Shown here in pieces: positions 1-9,651 of a stretch of 64,000 nt of DNA (position 1 is its first letter; every line of letters begins with the position of its first letter). This stretch comes from Flavobacteriales bacterium. GTDB taxonomy: Bacteria > Bacteroidota > Bacteroidia > Flavobacteriales_F > PHOS-HE28. Location: positions 1-64,000 of the forward strand of contig CP065018.1 in assembly GCA_016700415.1 (NCBI GenBank), written 5' to 3'. The position numbers and the translations under genes were made by a program. A model generated the notes under the pieces. It had not been told where the DNA came from and ran no database searches. It saw only the letters and a program-made list of their open reading frames with translations.

Positions 1-400
1 GGGCCGATGCGCAGATGGTCGCCTTTCGTTTGTCACTTCCTTCAGCGCGGCGTGCCCGTAGAGGTCGACGGGCAGGGGTGCCATCCCGGTGCCTTGGAAG
101 GAATTCACCAGGACGTCGGTGCCGTAAAGCGAGAGCGAAGTCGTCCGCGTGTTCCACCTGAAGCCATGGCCACGGCTACGCTGCGGTCCGTGGTTTTACA
201 GGAAGATGCGCTCTGCGGTGATGTGGTTGCTCGGATAAGGGGAATTGCCAGTGCTATCGCGGATGATGCGCCCAAGGCGCATCATCCGTCTTATGACGAA
301 CCACGGATGGACACGGATGAACACGGATACTGAACGTACCGGCCTCGCCAGTTGGTCCATGGCCGCTGTCCCATGGTCAGGCCATCCGATGTGTGGATGA
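1..400. other. Contig-edge segment with repeats and an unidentified minus-strand fragment
   Basis: On the minus strand around 1-165 one frame gives a protein-like stretch including LYGTDVLVNSFQGTGM followed by APLPVDLYGHAALKEV. I do not recognise the family, and the frame breaks at both ends. At 301-330 a 10-bp unit with core CACGGAT is repeated three times, a type of sequence common between bacterial genes. A perfect hairpin lies at 261-287. Frameshifts are frequent in the neighbouring genes, so this may be the end of another broken gene downstream of the molybdenum hydroxylase. Confidence 0.35.
261..287. terminator. Perfect 12-bp stem hairpin
   Basis: GGATGATGCGCC at 261-272 and its exact reverse complement at 276-287 enclose a 3-base loop. 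It lies just beyond the 3' end of the minus-strand molybdenum hydroxylase gene. No T-run follows on either strand, so it could be a factor-assisted terminator or an intergenic palindromic repeat rather than a classical intrinsic terminator. Confidence 0.4.
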
Positions 401-409
401 TATGTATCC

Positions 410-3201
410 GTGGTTCATTCTATTTGCGCAGCATGACGTCAGGTACGACCTCTTGTTCTTTTTCTTCTCCTTCATCAGCTGCAGCACGCGTTCGGGGCGG
501 ATGGGCGGTTGCGGCGGGATGCCGCCACGCGTCGCCGGATATGGCGTTGGCATTGGCGGGGATGGGATGCAAGGCGCCTCGCCTGATCCCTTCGCGCCGA
601 ACGGGCCCCTTCCAGTTGGTTCATCACGGTGTTGGCAGTATGCAAGTTCCGGCGTGTCAACGGGGTGGGCATCTTGCTAATCGGGGAAGTTGTTGTTGAT
701 CGACAAGCCTTCGTGGTAGCGCATCTCCTCATCGCTCATGGCACGGCCCGATGCCCGTGTGCCAGGAGCCTTCAGGCTGGCCTTCCACAACGCAGGCGGG
801 TTCGGGGCCTTTCCCGCGGTCATTGCGCACGCCCCAGACGTCGAGGATGCTTCCACGCGGCCCGATGCGCGGTCGGCGAATCACTTCCACGGCGCGGGCA
901 CCGAAGGAATAAGGACGGGCTGAGGCCCGCGCCGCTACCTTTGAAATCGCCGTCAAGCTTCGGGCTGATATACTTGCCGCTGTAGTTCACGGCGCCCCTT
1001 CCGGCGGTAATCGGGTCTACCGGCTTCCCGATCCACGGAAGGTCAACGGGCGGCTCGTTGCTGCGGACGCGCGCGTGGTCGAAATTCAGTTCCTCCCGCG
1101 GCGATGCCGCTGGCGGCGCGACACCGCCTCCGAAGGCGTCACAGCGCAACTGCTCCGCCGCGTCCTTAGCGGCGTTCCCGCCATGAAGGTCACCCGGCTG
1201 GAATAGCTGCGGGTCCACAGGCGTGAGAGCGTGTCGGCGCCGAGCACGAAGAGGTGCTCCCGTATCTGAGGCCGAGCACCTCGCCCACCACGATCGCCAG
1301 GCATCTTATCGCTGCCCACTGTCCGATGTCGTTGGCACCGGGTAGTCGGTACGCAGCCATCGAAATCCAGCAGGTGGACGGTGCTTTGCGGCAGACCGTT
1401 GCGGATGATGGCGGCAATGCGCTTCCGCTGATGAAAAAATACGACCCGCCCGGCCCATGTCCGTAGGGCGGTTTCCGTGGCGTTCACTCCACCGACCGCT
1501 GCGCCACGCTCTGGATCGAGTCGCGGCTGCCGTTGGAAGTGATGCAGTATTCACCGACGGTGAGGTGTGCGGCTCGAAGTTCTTCATGCGCATCTCCACC
1601 GGGTCCGTACCGTTACGGTGCGCGATATCGTCGACGAGCGATTCCACGGCGAAGCGCGGATTCACCGCGCCGCTGGCCGCGCCTTAAGCTGCCCTCTGCG
1701 GTTTGTTGACGCCACACGCGGTGGGTGGTGAGGCCGAAGTTATCCGAGCTTGTACGGGGCCTGCAACAGCGCCCGTTGCAATAGCTGGTCACCACGCCGA
1801 AACTGCCGTACGCACCGCCGTTTCGGTGATGTTGGCATCGAGCGCCTTCAGTACCCATCGTTATTCACCTAGTTGGATGGTCATCCGCGAAGGATGCCGA
1901 CCGTGGTTGGTGAGAAGCCCTCCTCCCGGCTCAGGCGGACGCGGACCAGGACGCCCTGTGCGCCCGTGCGATGTGCGAGACTGATGATCTCTCGTGCAGG
2001 AAGGGATCAGGCTCTTGCCGCCGAAAGCCACCGCCGACCCGCGGCTTGATCGCGCCCGGTGCAGCGGCACTCCAGAGCTTCGCCAAGGCGCGGGTGCAGG
2101 TAGTGGGTGACTGCGTGGGGTGGTGATCAATCAGTGTCCGTTCTCGTCCCAGAACGCGTTGGCGGCATGCAGCTCGAGTAGACCCGTAGTTCCACTCCAT
2201 ACTGAAGGTCATCGCGCTCACCACATCGGCGTCCTTCAATCCGGGCACAGTCGCCGAAGCCGGGGATCGACTCTTATGCGTTATTGCCATGGCGCGTGTA
2301 TGGCGTGGATCTACCTCCTCCGCCCCAACATCCGCTGGGCTCGTCCATGGTGAGGAGGACACGATGGGGCGGTATGAACACCTGGATCGGGGCGCGAGCC
2401 AGCCGAAAGCGATAGTCTCCGAATCCCCCGCGACCGGCCGCGGCAATCGCCGATGTATGCGAGTCTTCCACAGCGCCGTAGCGGGGTCTCGTCCTGCGAA
2501 ATCAATCTGCACGCCGAAGGGATGGACAAGCTCGGTGCCTGTGGCGACGTATTGCACGCCGGCAGACGCATCACCTCGGCGGTATCGATGCCACCAAGGA
2601 TGTACGCTGAGGATGCGGGCTGGAAGAACTACTTGCAGGGGCGTTCTTCGCCGGGGAAAGTCATCCGGCGAGTCGGCGATGCCTGTCGCCTTGCGAGCCG
2701 CCTCGATGAAGGAGCGGCCCGTGCCCACCATGCCAGTCGGGCGCCGGTGAGGCGGAACGGCGTCCTCCTGCTGCTCTTGGCGTATTCGGCCACGGCCTCG
2801 ATGGTCTTCTTGTAGCCGGTGCGGCGGCTGCACGTTCCCGGAAAGCGCCTCGCCGAGTCCCTCCACGTCGGTCAATCGCTTGCAGGCCCATGGTCCAGCG
2901 CGGTGGGCACCATGCCGGGCGTGCAGAAGCCATTGGACGGCGCCCGCCTCCACAATTTCTATTGCAGACGGTGCAGTTCCGCGTTGGTGGATAGCCCCTC
3001 GACGGTGGTGTTGGCGGCACCGTCGAAACGCATGGCGGGCGTGATGCAGTTGAGTACCGGTTCGCCGTCCACCTGGCGCGGTGCGGAAGCGCCGCAGCTG
3101 CCCTGCGAGCAACCGTCTTGGACAACGTCAGCCCGACCTTCGTCCGGATCGCTTCCGAAAGCATTTCATGCGGACCCACCAGCACGTAGTGTTCCTGCCA
3201 T
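410..3201 (-). CDS. Molybdenum hydroxylase, [2Fe-2S] plus Mo-binding domains (aldehyde oxidoreductase / 4-hydroxybenzoyl-CoA reductase family), frameshifted
   Basis: Translating the minus strand across several frames gives one continuous xanthine-dehydrogenase-family protein. The first 155 residues or so are a [2Fe-2S] domain (PHEMLSEAIRTKVGLTLSK, then a CSQGxCGACTV-like cluster loop and an ALSGNLCRCTGYKK-like second cluster). The Mo domain follows: GTGRSFIEAARKATG, RVGGGFGGK, NPRFAVESLVDDIAHRNG, YSSRVTFMAGNAAKDAA and KLDGDFKGSGAGLSPS. No stop or convincing new start separates the two domains, so they look fused, about 930 residues in all, close to the 907-residue Desulfovibrio gigas aldehyde oxidoreductase. 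No FAD subunit is visible. At least ten frame changes interrupt it, probably sequence errors. The downstream end is uncertain by about 50 bases. Likely role: oxidation of an aromatic aldehyde or dehydroxylation of an aromatic CoA ester upstream of benzoyl-CoA. Confidence 0.65.
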
Positions 3202-3292
3202 TGTTAGTGAACCGGGCTGTTCCCAGGATGCGAGCGGTTAGTAGTGAGATGAAGTGAGCGGAGGGTCGTCATCGTGGGGTGTTCGTTCGTGG

Positions 3293-4043
3293 TCAGATTC
3301 CGGCGCCGATGCTTTGCCGCCGTCCGCATAGAAGTCTGCCCGGTGATGAAGCGGGCCTTGTCGGAAAGCAAGAAGGGAGGCGACAGTGTGCTCCGTTTCA
3401 TCACCGGCTGGCCCATGGGGCGTATGGGTTGCGCGACGATCGGCGTTAGAGCACTTCGGGTTCGAGGCTTTAGGTGAGCGGCGTATCGGTCCCGGGCCAG
3501 GGTGCCACGGCGTTCACGCGCACGTTGGAAGGGCGAACTCCAGCGCGAGCACGCGGGTGAGCGCCACCACCTGCAGACTTGGAGGGCCGGCGTCGTTGCT
3601 CTGGCCGGGATGCCGAACCGGGCGCGGGAAGAGATGTTCACGATTAGGCCCCGGACTTCTGGTGAACGCATGCGGATAGCGGCTCGCGGCACATCGACCA
3701 GTGCCCTGCACGGTTTCACGTCCAGCACCGCTTGCGAAATCCTCCAGCGTCATTTTCCAGGTCGGCCGGTCGCGGATGATCACGCGTTATTCACCACGGC
3801 ATCCACCTTTCCCGCGAAGGCCATCACCTGCTCGAAACGGGTCACACGGCCTCCTCCTGCCGGATGTCCACGGCGATGAAGGTGACCTGTCCTTGCCGAA
3901 TCCGTTCGTGTGCTTCGCCCTGCAAAACGTGGTCGATCTCCACGGCGACCACGTAGTGGCCCTCCGCCACGAGCTGCCCGGTGATGGCGCGCCCGATGCC
4001 CTTGGCGGCGCCGGTGAGCGATGGCAATGGGTCCGTTGCTCAT
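3293..4043 (-). CDS. Short-chain dehydrogenase/reductase, frameshifted
   Basis: The start at 4043 gives MSNGPIAI; after a frame change the Rossmann motif TGAAKGIGRAITGQLVAEG follows, then VDAVVNNA, ISSRARFG, an LTRVLALEFAL helix, NVRVNAVAP and an FITGQTFYADGG end. These mark a classical NAD(P)-dependent SDR of about 250 residues. The start overlaps the presumed stop of the upstream xdhC in an ATGA arrangement, which implies co-transcription. The catalytic YxxxK segment falls in a frame-broken stretch and could not be read cleanly. Neighbouring molybdoenzyme genes suggest alcohol or aldehyde oxidation upstream of aromatic-acid metabolism, but the substrate is unknown. Confidence 0.65.
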
Positions 4044-4809
4044 GATGCAATACTGTTTTCACGCGGATCGATTCGGCGAGGATACTCACGACGATACTCA
4101 CCTCCGGCCCCGCTTCCGCGCCGATGTCGATGCCCATGGGCATCCACCCGCGCCAGTTCCTCCACCGGGTGGCGATGCCGCCCTCTTGGAACATCTTCCG
4201 TCATTTCCACCTTGCGCTGACCACCGATGATGCCCGGAGTAGGCGAAGGACTTCTTCAGGCGGAAAGGCGAAGATATGCCGCCGGTCCATCGGATGGCTG
4301 TAGGTCATGATGGCGATGTAGCTGCGTTCATCGAAAGGCTGGGCAGCTGACTGGTCGTGCGACCGGCAGTTGATTGATCAAGTATCGGTCGAAGTCCCTG
4401 AACTGGTCCTTGCGGTCATCCACAAAGACCTCAGAAACCTGTCCGATGGGCGAGATTGGGCAAGGCCGTTCCCGTATGGCACGCGCCGAAAATGTAAACT
4501 GTTCTTCTTCATCCCACCGGCTCGATGCTCAAGGATGTCCACGCTTGCCCCCACGACATGCCGTTAGTGTTGCACCAAGGTCGTGGCACGTCCCAGGAGG
4601 TTACGCCGGTGCGGATGACATCAAGGCCTGCTGGATGACCGAGCGTTCCAACTCCCACCGCCGATGGTGCCATGGATACTCCCACAGAGGCCACCACAAG
4701 CATCTTTGCACCCACTCGCCGGGGCGTGGATCACCCGTGGAGACGATGATGCACAGGGCCGCGGCCTCCTTCCCGTCCCGCACCGGATGGTGCTGGTATT
4801 CGGGTCCAT
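4040..4809 (-). CDS. xdhC: XdhC/CoxI family molybdenum-hydroxylase maturation factor, frameshifted
   Basis: Frame-corrected minus-strand reading gives GKEAAALCIIVSTGDPRPGE, GAKMLVV, HGTIGGG, LERSVIQQAL and later YIAIMTYSHPMD and GIDIGAEAGPEVSIVVSILA. The order matches XdhC/CoxI proteins: an N-terminal domain with the GAKML and IGGG motifs and a C-terminal Rossmann-like domain ending in a GIDIGA(E)TPxEIAxSI-type motif. These proteins bind and sulfurate the molybdenum cofactor before it is inserted into xanthine-dehydrogenase-family enzymes. That fits the molybdenum hydroxylase two genes downstream. Several indels interrupt the frame, and both ends are estimates. Confidence 0.7.
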
Positions 4810-4831
4810 CAGCAGAGCATGATGGGGCCGG

Positions 4832-5419
4832 TCAGGTGTAGTGCCGGGAGTGCTCCTCCGGCGTATTGATGTTCGGCGAGACACGCAAGGATCGGCGGTG
4901 GGTACGCGATGCCGTGCGGACCCGGAGAAGAGCAGGTTGAGCGGCGTGTCCGTGCTTCGTCGGCCTGAACGAGTTCGATGAGCGGACGACCGATGAGCAC
5001 CGGATGGCCACCAAACGCTGTCTGCTCGGTGTGATGTACGGTGCTTCTTCGCGTGCGGCGTAGAGGTGCGCCGATCAGCTCGGCTCCACGAACGGGTTGT
5101 CGATGTTCTGGACGAAGCAATAGCGGGCGGGGAAGCGCCGCCAGCCCCAAGCGCAGGGAATGGGCACGCCGGGGAATCGGTCTGGGTTGCGTACGATACG
5201 CACGCCGGGGGATACCTTCATACAGTTCCGTGGGGATCGTCGGTTGCCACCACCAGCGCCAAGGTGCAAAGGTCCGAGGAGGCCAGGGGTGAATCAATTG
5301 ATGTGGGACATATGGGTGCCAACACCCGGGAAGGGCAGCAGCGCCTTGTGCGCGCCATCCGCCGGAGCGCCCGGCGGACAGCACCACGCAGCCCGCATCG
5401 TGCTTGGGCGCTGCTTCAT
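4832..5419 (-). CDS. MocA/MobA-like molybdopterin nucleotidyltransferase, frameshifted
   Basis: Frame-corrected reading gives GCVVLSAGRSG (the nucleotide-binding LxAGxSxRMG signature), NPDRFPGVPIPCAWGWR, CFVQNIDNPFVEP (the DxP metal-site region), FGGHPVLIGRPLIELV and a C-terminal SPNINTPEEHSRHY. The last element matches the DINTPEDY-type ending of this family. Length is about 195 residues, usual for MocA-type enzymes, which transfer CMP (or GMP) onto molybdopterin to make the dinucleotide cofactor of aldehyde-oxidoreductase-type enzymes. It is the first gene of the minus-strand cluster and probably provides the cofactor for the hydroxylase. The start at 5419 assumes one missing base near residue 8. 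Confidence 0.7.
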
Positions 5420-5655
5420 GGCCTGTGATGTCTGCGGGATGGTGGCACTTGCTCAGTATGGCGGGGTTCTTTTTGGGAAAGCGTTCCTGCCGGATGTGCA
5501 TGTTGCCGGTGCCGATGCAAGTTCTGACACAGATCGGCAATGTCGGAGCAGGTGTTGAAAAATATTATGATATAAATCCATATTGTTGGTTGAGAGTTGA
5601 TCTACCTGAGCCCGCAATGACTGCGTCCCTTCGACAGGACACAACACCACTGCGA
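5420..5655. promoter_or_regulatory. Divergent intergenic region between the molybdoenzyme cluster and the bcr operon
   Basis: The two clusters are transcribed away from this gap. Its middle, about 5553-5600, is conspicuously AT-rich against GC-rich flanks (TTGAAAAATATTATGATATA and following bases). That is the expected place for back-to-back promoters. No clear regulator operator or palindrome was recognised, and no regulator gene lies next to it. Confidence 0.5.
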
Positions 5656-6843
5656 ATGGCCGAACAATTGACCCGAAACCCCGCGCGCGCCTTGGAGCGA
5701 TCCTGGCGGAATGCGAAGAGGTCGCCTTCGATCTCGGAATTCAAACGTGCCAGCAGTGGCGGGAAGCGGCGCCGGACCGCCTGCTCGTCGGCTACCTGCC
5801 GATCTCATCCCGCGTGAGGTGCTGCACGCGGCCAACGCGCTGCCGGTGGGCATAAGCGGGCGCGGGCGACCGCAAGCGAGACTTCATCAAGGGCGATGCC
5901 TACTACCAATCCTACATCTGCCACCTGCCGCGCGGGGTCATCGAGATGGCGCTGGACAGCAACCTCGTGGGCTTCGGTTTCCTCTTCCCCCGATTTGCGA
6001 TTGCGTCCGCAACCTCTCCGGCATGTTCAAGCTGGCGAAGAAGGGAAGTTCACCCGCTACTTCGACTATCCGCAGAACTTCACCGAGCATCAAGGGCGCA
6101 CCTTCTCTCCCGCGAGCTGATCCAGACGGTCCAACAGGACATGTTCAAGCTGAACGGGAGGAGATCACGCCCGAGCGGCCCATGCGACCGGGCTGTACAA
6201 CTCACGCAACCGGCGGATGATCGAGAAGACCTACGACATCCAGGAAATACCCGGTGGCGCCTCCGCCGTCGATACCTAATACATCCTGCGCGCCGGGCTG
6301 GCGATGCCGGTGGAGGACCACAACGTCATCCTCGAAGAGGTGCTTCACCGTTGGTCAAGCAGGACCACGGCGAGCCGATGGACTGGCATCCGCGTGGTCA
6401 TGGCCAAGTTCCTTCTGCGAGCAACCGCCCATCGGCATGCTGAAGTCCATCGAGATGGTGATTGCTACATCGTGGACGACGACCTGATGCTCGGCTCGCG
6501 CTGGACGCAGGGCGACGTGGACGAGAACACGGCGGACTCCCTGGGCGCCATCGTCACTGCCTTCCTCACGAAGAGCCCGGCCTCTTCCATAAGTGTACGA
6601 CGTGGGAAACCCCAAGGGCGCGCGCTTGATAAAGCTGGTGCGGCGCCGGGCGAGGCCGACGGCGTGAAATCTTCTGCGCGGCCAGCTTCTGCGACCCCCG
6701 CCCTGCTGGGACGCCCCGAGCCGCAAAAGGCCTGCGACGCGGAAGGCGTGGCCCACATCAACTTCCAGTTCACAGTTAACCGGCCAGTTCAAGACATCGG
6801 GGAACAGGTGGCGTTCTCCGATTCCATCAAGCTCTGGGTCTGA
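5656..6843 (+). CDS. bcrC: Benzoyl-CoA reductase subunit C (BcrC-like), frameshifted
   Basis: Frame-corrected translation reads ILAECEEVAFDLEFKRASQW, DRLLVGYLP, REVLHAANALPVGI, YYQSYICHLPRGVIEMALDS, CDxxRNLSGMFKLAKKGKF, YFDYPQNF, a central EQPPIGMLKSIEM-like segment, CYIVDDDLMLGSRW and CDPALLGRPE, ending at VAFSDSIKLWV. This follows Thauera-type BcrC over its whole length of about 390 residues. BcrC and BcrB form the substrate-binding [4Fe-4S] module that reduces benzoyl-CoA to cyclohexa-1,5-diene-1-carbonyl-CoA in the cytoplasm. Cysteines in the YICHLP and FPSICD regions fit cluster ligation. The ATG at 5656 needs one missing base within 20 codons; further indels occur about every 100-150 bases. 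It is the first gene of the plus-strand operon. Confidence 0.8.
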
Positions 6844-6884
6844 CCCACCAACGCACAAGCACAATCCCATAACACCAGCACCCC

Positions 6885-8187
6885 ATGGCACAGGCGATCC
6901 CGAAGCTATCAAGGAAAAGAGCATGCTCATCCAGAAGGAGATGCTCGCCGAGCTCTTCACGGATGAGCACCGCCAAGGAAAAGGCCGCAAGGGTGGTCCA
7001 CACCTTCGTGCCGGGGGACCCCACGGAACTGATCACGGCCATGGACATGCTCCCGGTATACCGGGAATCAACGCCCCGCAGTCCGGCATGCGGAAGAAGT
7101 CCGTAAGCTACATCAGGACGCGCAGAAGGCGGGTTTCAGCGAGGACGTCTGCACGTACGTGAAGTGCGACATCGGCATGATGCTCAACGGGAACATCGGG
7201 CCCACCGGCGAAAACTGCCGGAGCCCGACCTGCTGCTGCTGAGCTACCGGCTGCTTCACCTTCATGAAGTGGTTCGAAACCTCGAGCGCCTCTACCCCGG
7301 CGTGGAGATCGCCATGCTGCACACGCCCTACCAGGAGGACGGGCGCATCACCGACGACAAGAGTGGCCTACATGGTGAAGCAGCTGGAGGAGGAGGGTGA
7401 TCCAAGATGGAGAAGGTCGCTTAAAAGAAGCTGGACCGTTGCGCGCCTTTCGAGATGCTGGAGGATTCCCTCAAGGCGGAGGACCTGTGGGTGAAGGTGC
7501 TCGAGTCGGCCAAGAACGTGCCCTCGCCGATCGACTCCTACTTCGCCGGTGTCTACTACATGGGCCCGTTGTTCACCGCTTTCCGCGGCAGCGAGCGCGC
7601 CTTGGAATACTATCAGGAACTGCACGACGAGATCGCTGGCCCGCAAGGAACAAGGTCTGTTCCCCATCACGCCGGAAGGGGAAATGAAGGAGGAGCGCTT
7701 CCGCTTGGTGGTGGAAGGGCCGCCGAACTGGACCAACTTCCGGGAGTTCTGGAAGATCTTCTACGACATGGGCGCGGTGATTCGTGGCCTCCACCTACAC
7801 GAAGGTCGGCGGCGTGTGATCAGGGGTTTCCGCCACGATCCGAAGAACCCCATCGAGAGCCTCGGCCGCTACTGCATGGGCTGCTACACCAACCTGAGCC
7901 TGCCCCAGCGCGTGGACCTGCTGGAGAAATACATCAAGGAATACAAGGCGGACGGCTTCCTGATCAACTCCATCAAGAGCTGCAACTCGTTCTCCGCGGG
8001 CCAGCTGCTGATGATGCGCGAGATCGAGAAGCGCTGCAGCATCCCGGTGGGCTTCATCGAGAGCGACCTGGTGGACCCGCGCTACTTCAGCTACGCCAAC
8101 ATCAAGAACCGTTTGGAGTCCTACTTCCAGATGCTGGCCCAGCGCAAGACCATCCTGGCCCAGGAAGCCACCACTGAACAAGCCTGA
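6885..8187 (+). CDS. bcrB: Benzoyl-CoA reductase subunit B (BcrB-like), frameshifted
   Basis: The ATG at 6885 begins MAQAIP and the frame-corrected protein continues with KSMLIQKEMLAELF, VVHTFVPGDPTELITAMDM, FSEDVCTYVKCDIGMMLNGN, LPEPDLLLLSYTGCFTFMKW, VLESAKNVPSPIDSYFAGVY, RLVVEGPPNWTNFREFWKIF, RYCMGCYTNLSLPQRVDLLE and SIKSCNSFSAGQLLMMREIE. These blocks match BcrB of class I benzoyl-CoA reductases in order and length (about 433 residues). Conserved cysteines in DVCTYVK, GCFTF, CMGC and SCNS are candidate cluster ligands. The last 120 codons are intact in one frame; the first two-thirds carry several single-base shifts. It follows bcrC by 41 bases and precedes bcrA by 29, the same order as in Thauera. 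Confidence 0.82.
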
Positions 8188-8216
8188 AATCCACGAGCAA
8201 CAATAGATCACCGGCC

Positions 8217-9645
8217 ATGAGCAAGTACTATCTCGGCGTCGACCTCGGGTCCACCACCTCCAAAGCGATCATCATCAACGACAAGGATGAGATCATCGGA
8301 AGGGGCATCACCAACACCCGCGCGAACTATTCGGTGGCGGCGGACATCGCACGCGACGAGGCGGTCTACGACGCCCGCTTCTCCGTGCTGAAGAAGAACC
8401 TCGAGGCCGAGCTCACCGCAAAGCCCGCCTACCGCAAGTACATCAACGACCTGGAGAACGTGTTCCGCTACGAACAGTTCAAGGTGCGCCTGGACAAATT
8501 GGGCGATGAACTGGTGAAGACCTGCAGCGAGTATTTCACGGAGGAAGAGACACAGCAGGAGTTCCTGAGCCACCTGCGCTCCATCCGCCGGGCCTTCAAG
8601 CCGAAGATCAAGCACGACTACCTGTACAACGACCTGGGCTCGAAGAACCAGTTCTTCCGTGACATCGTCTCGGAGAAGTACAACGAACAGGTGAACCAGC
8701 TTGCCCCGATCTCTTTGAGCCGCTGATGACCCTTTGGGACAAGAGCATCACCCCGGCGGAGAACGAGGTGGTGAAGTTCGACTTCAAGACCCTGGTACAC
8801 GAGGCCATGGAGCTGCTGAAGGAGAAGTACGCCAGCCTGCCGGACGAGCCGCAAGGGACGCCCATCGCGGACGGCCCCGCTTTCGATCAAGAGATGTACG
8901 TGCTGAAAGGACAGTTCGGTGCCGTGGCCGATTCCCTGCGCGACCGCATCGATGAAGTGGCCGGCCTGGAGTTCCACATCGCCAACATGACCGGCACCGG
9001 TTACGGCCGCGCGCTGCTGCCCTTCCCGGAGGACTGTATCCGCTCGGAGATCCTCTGCCATGCCTTCGGCGCGCATGCCGTGTTCCCGGACACGCGCACC
9101 GTGCTGGACATCGGCGGACAGGACACCAAGGCCATCCAGGTGGACCAGTACGGGCTGGTGACCAGCTTCCAGATGAACGACCGCTGCGCCGCGGGCTGCG
9201 GGCGCTACTTGGGGTACATCGCCGATGAAATGAGCATCTCGCTGAACGAGCTGGGGCCGCTGGCCCTGAAGGCCGAGAAGGAGGTGACCATCTGCAGCAC
9301 CTGCACGGTGTTCGCGGGGGCCGAACTGCGCGAGCTGACCAACCTCGGCGAGAAACGCGAGGACATCCTCGGCGGCCTGCAAGGCGATCATCATGCGCGC
9401 CATGTCCCTGATCGCCCGCTCGGCGGCGTGTTCAACGAGTTCACCTTCACCGGCGGCGTCGCCCGCAACCAGGCCGTGATCAAGTACCTCGGCCAGCTGG
9501 TGCGCGAGAACTACGGCGAGGGATCAAGATCAACATCCACACCGATTCCATCTTCATGGGCGCGCTCGGCGGCGCCATGTTCGCCCGGCGCAACGTGAAG
9601 GCGGAACTGCCCGGCCAAAAGAAGACGAGCGCGAAAGTCGCGTAA
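8217..9645 (+). CDS. bcrA: Benzoyl-CoA reductase ATPase subunit A (BcrA-like), frameshifted
   Basis: The protein starts MSKYYLGVDLGSTTSKAIII, the phosphate-1 loop of the ASKHA ATPase fold, and GRGITNTRANY matches BcrA. Downstream are VLDIGGQDTKAIQVD, MNDRCAAGCGRYLG and CSTCTVFAGAEL (cysteines that bridge the ATPase [4Fe-4S] cluster), then EFTFTGGVARNQAVIKYLG. BcrA and BcrD hydrolyse ATP to drive low-potential electron transfer from ferredoxin into BcrBC. The reading frame changes near 8715, near 9385 and near 9523; joining the frames restores a protein of about 475 residues. These are the last indels of the leftmost region. Confidence 0.83.
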
Positions 9646-9651
9646 CACAAG

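Noticed and set aside
1..9600. Many medium-length frames on both strands in the left end, such as those at 1931-3112, 4809-5540 and 5946-6443
   Set aside because: They mix true and false frames of broken genes; only segments matching a known family across frame changes were used.
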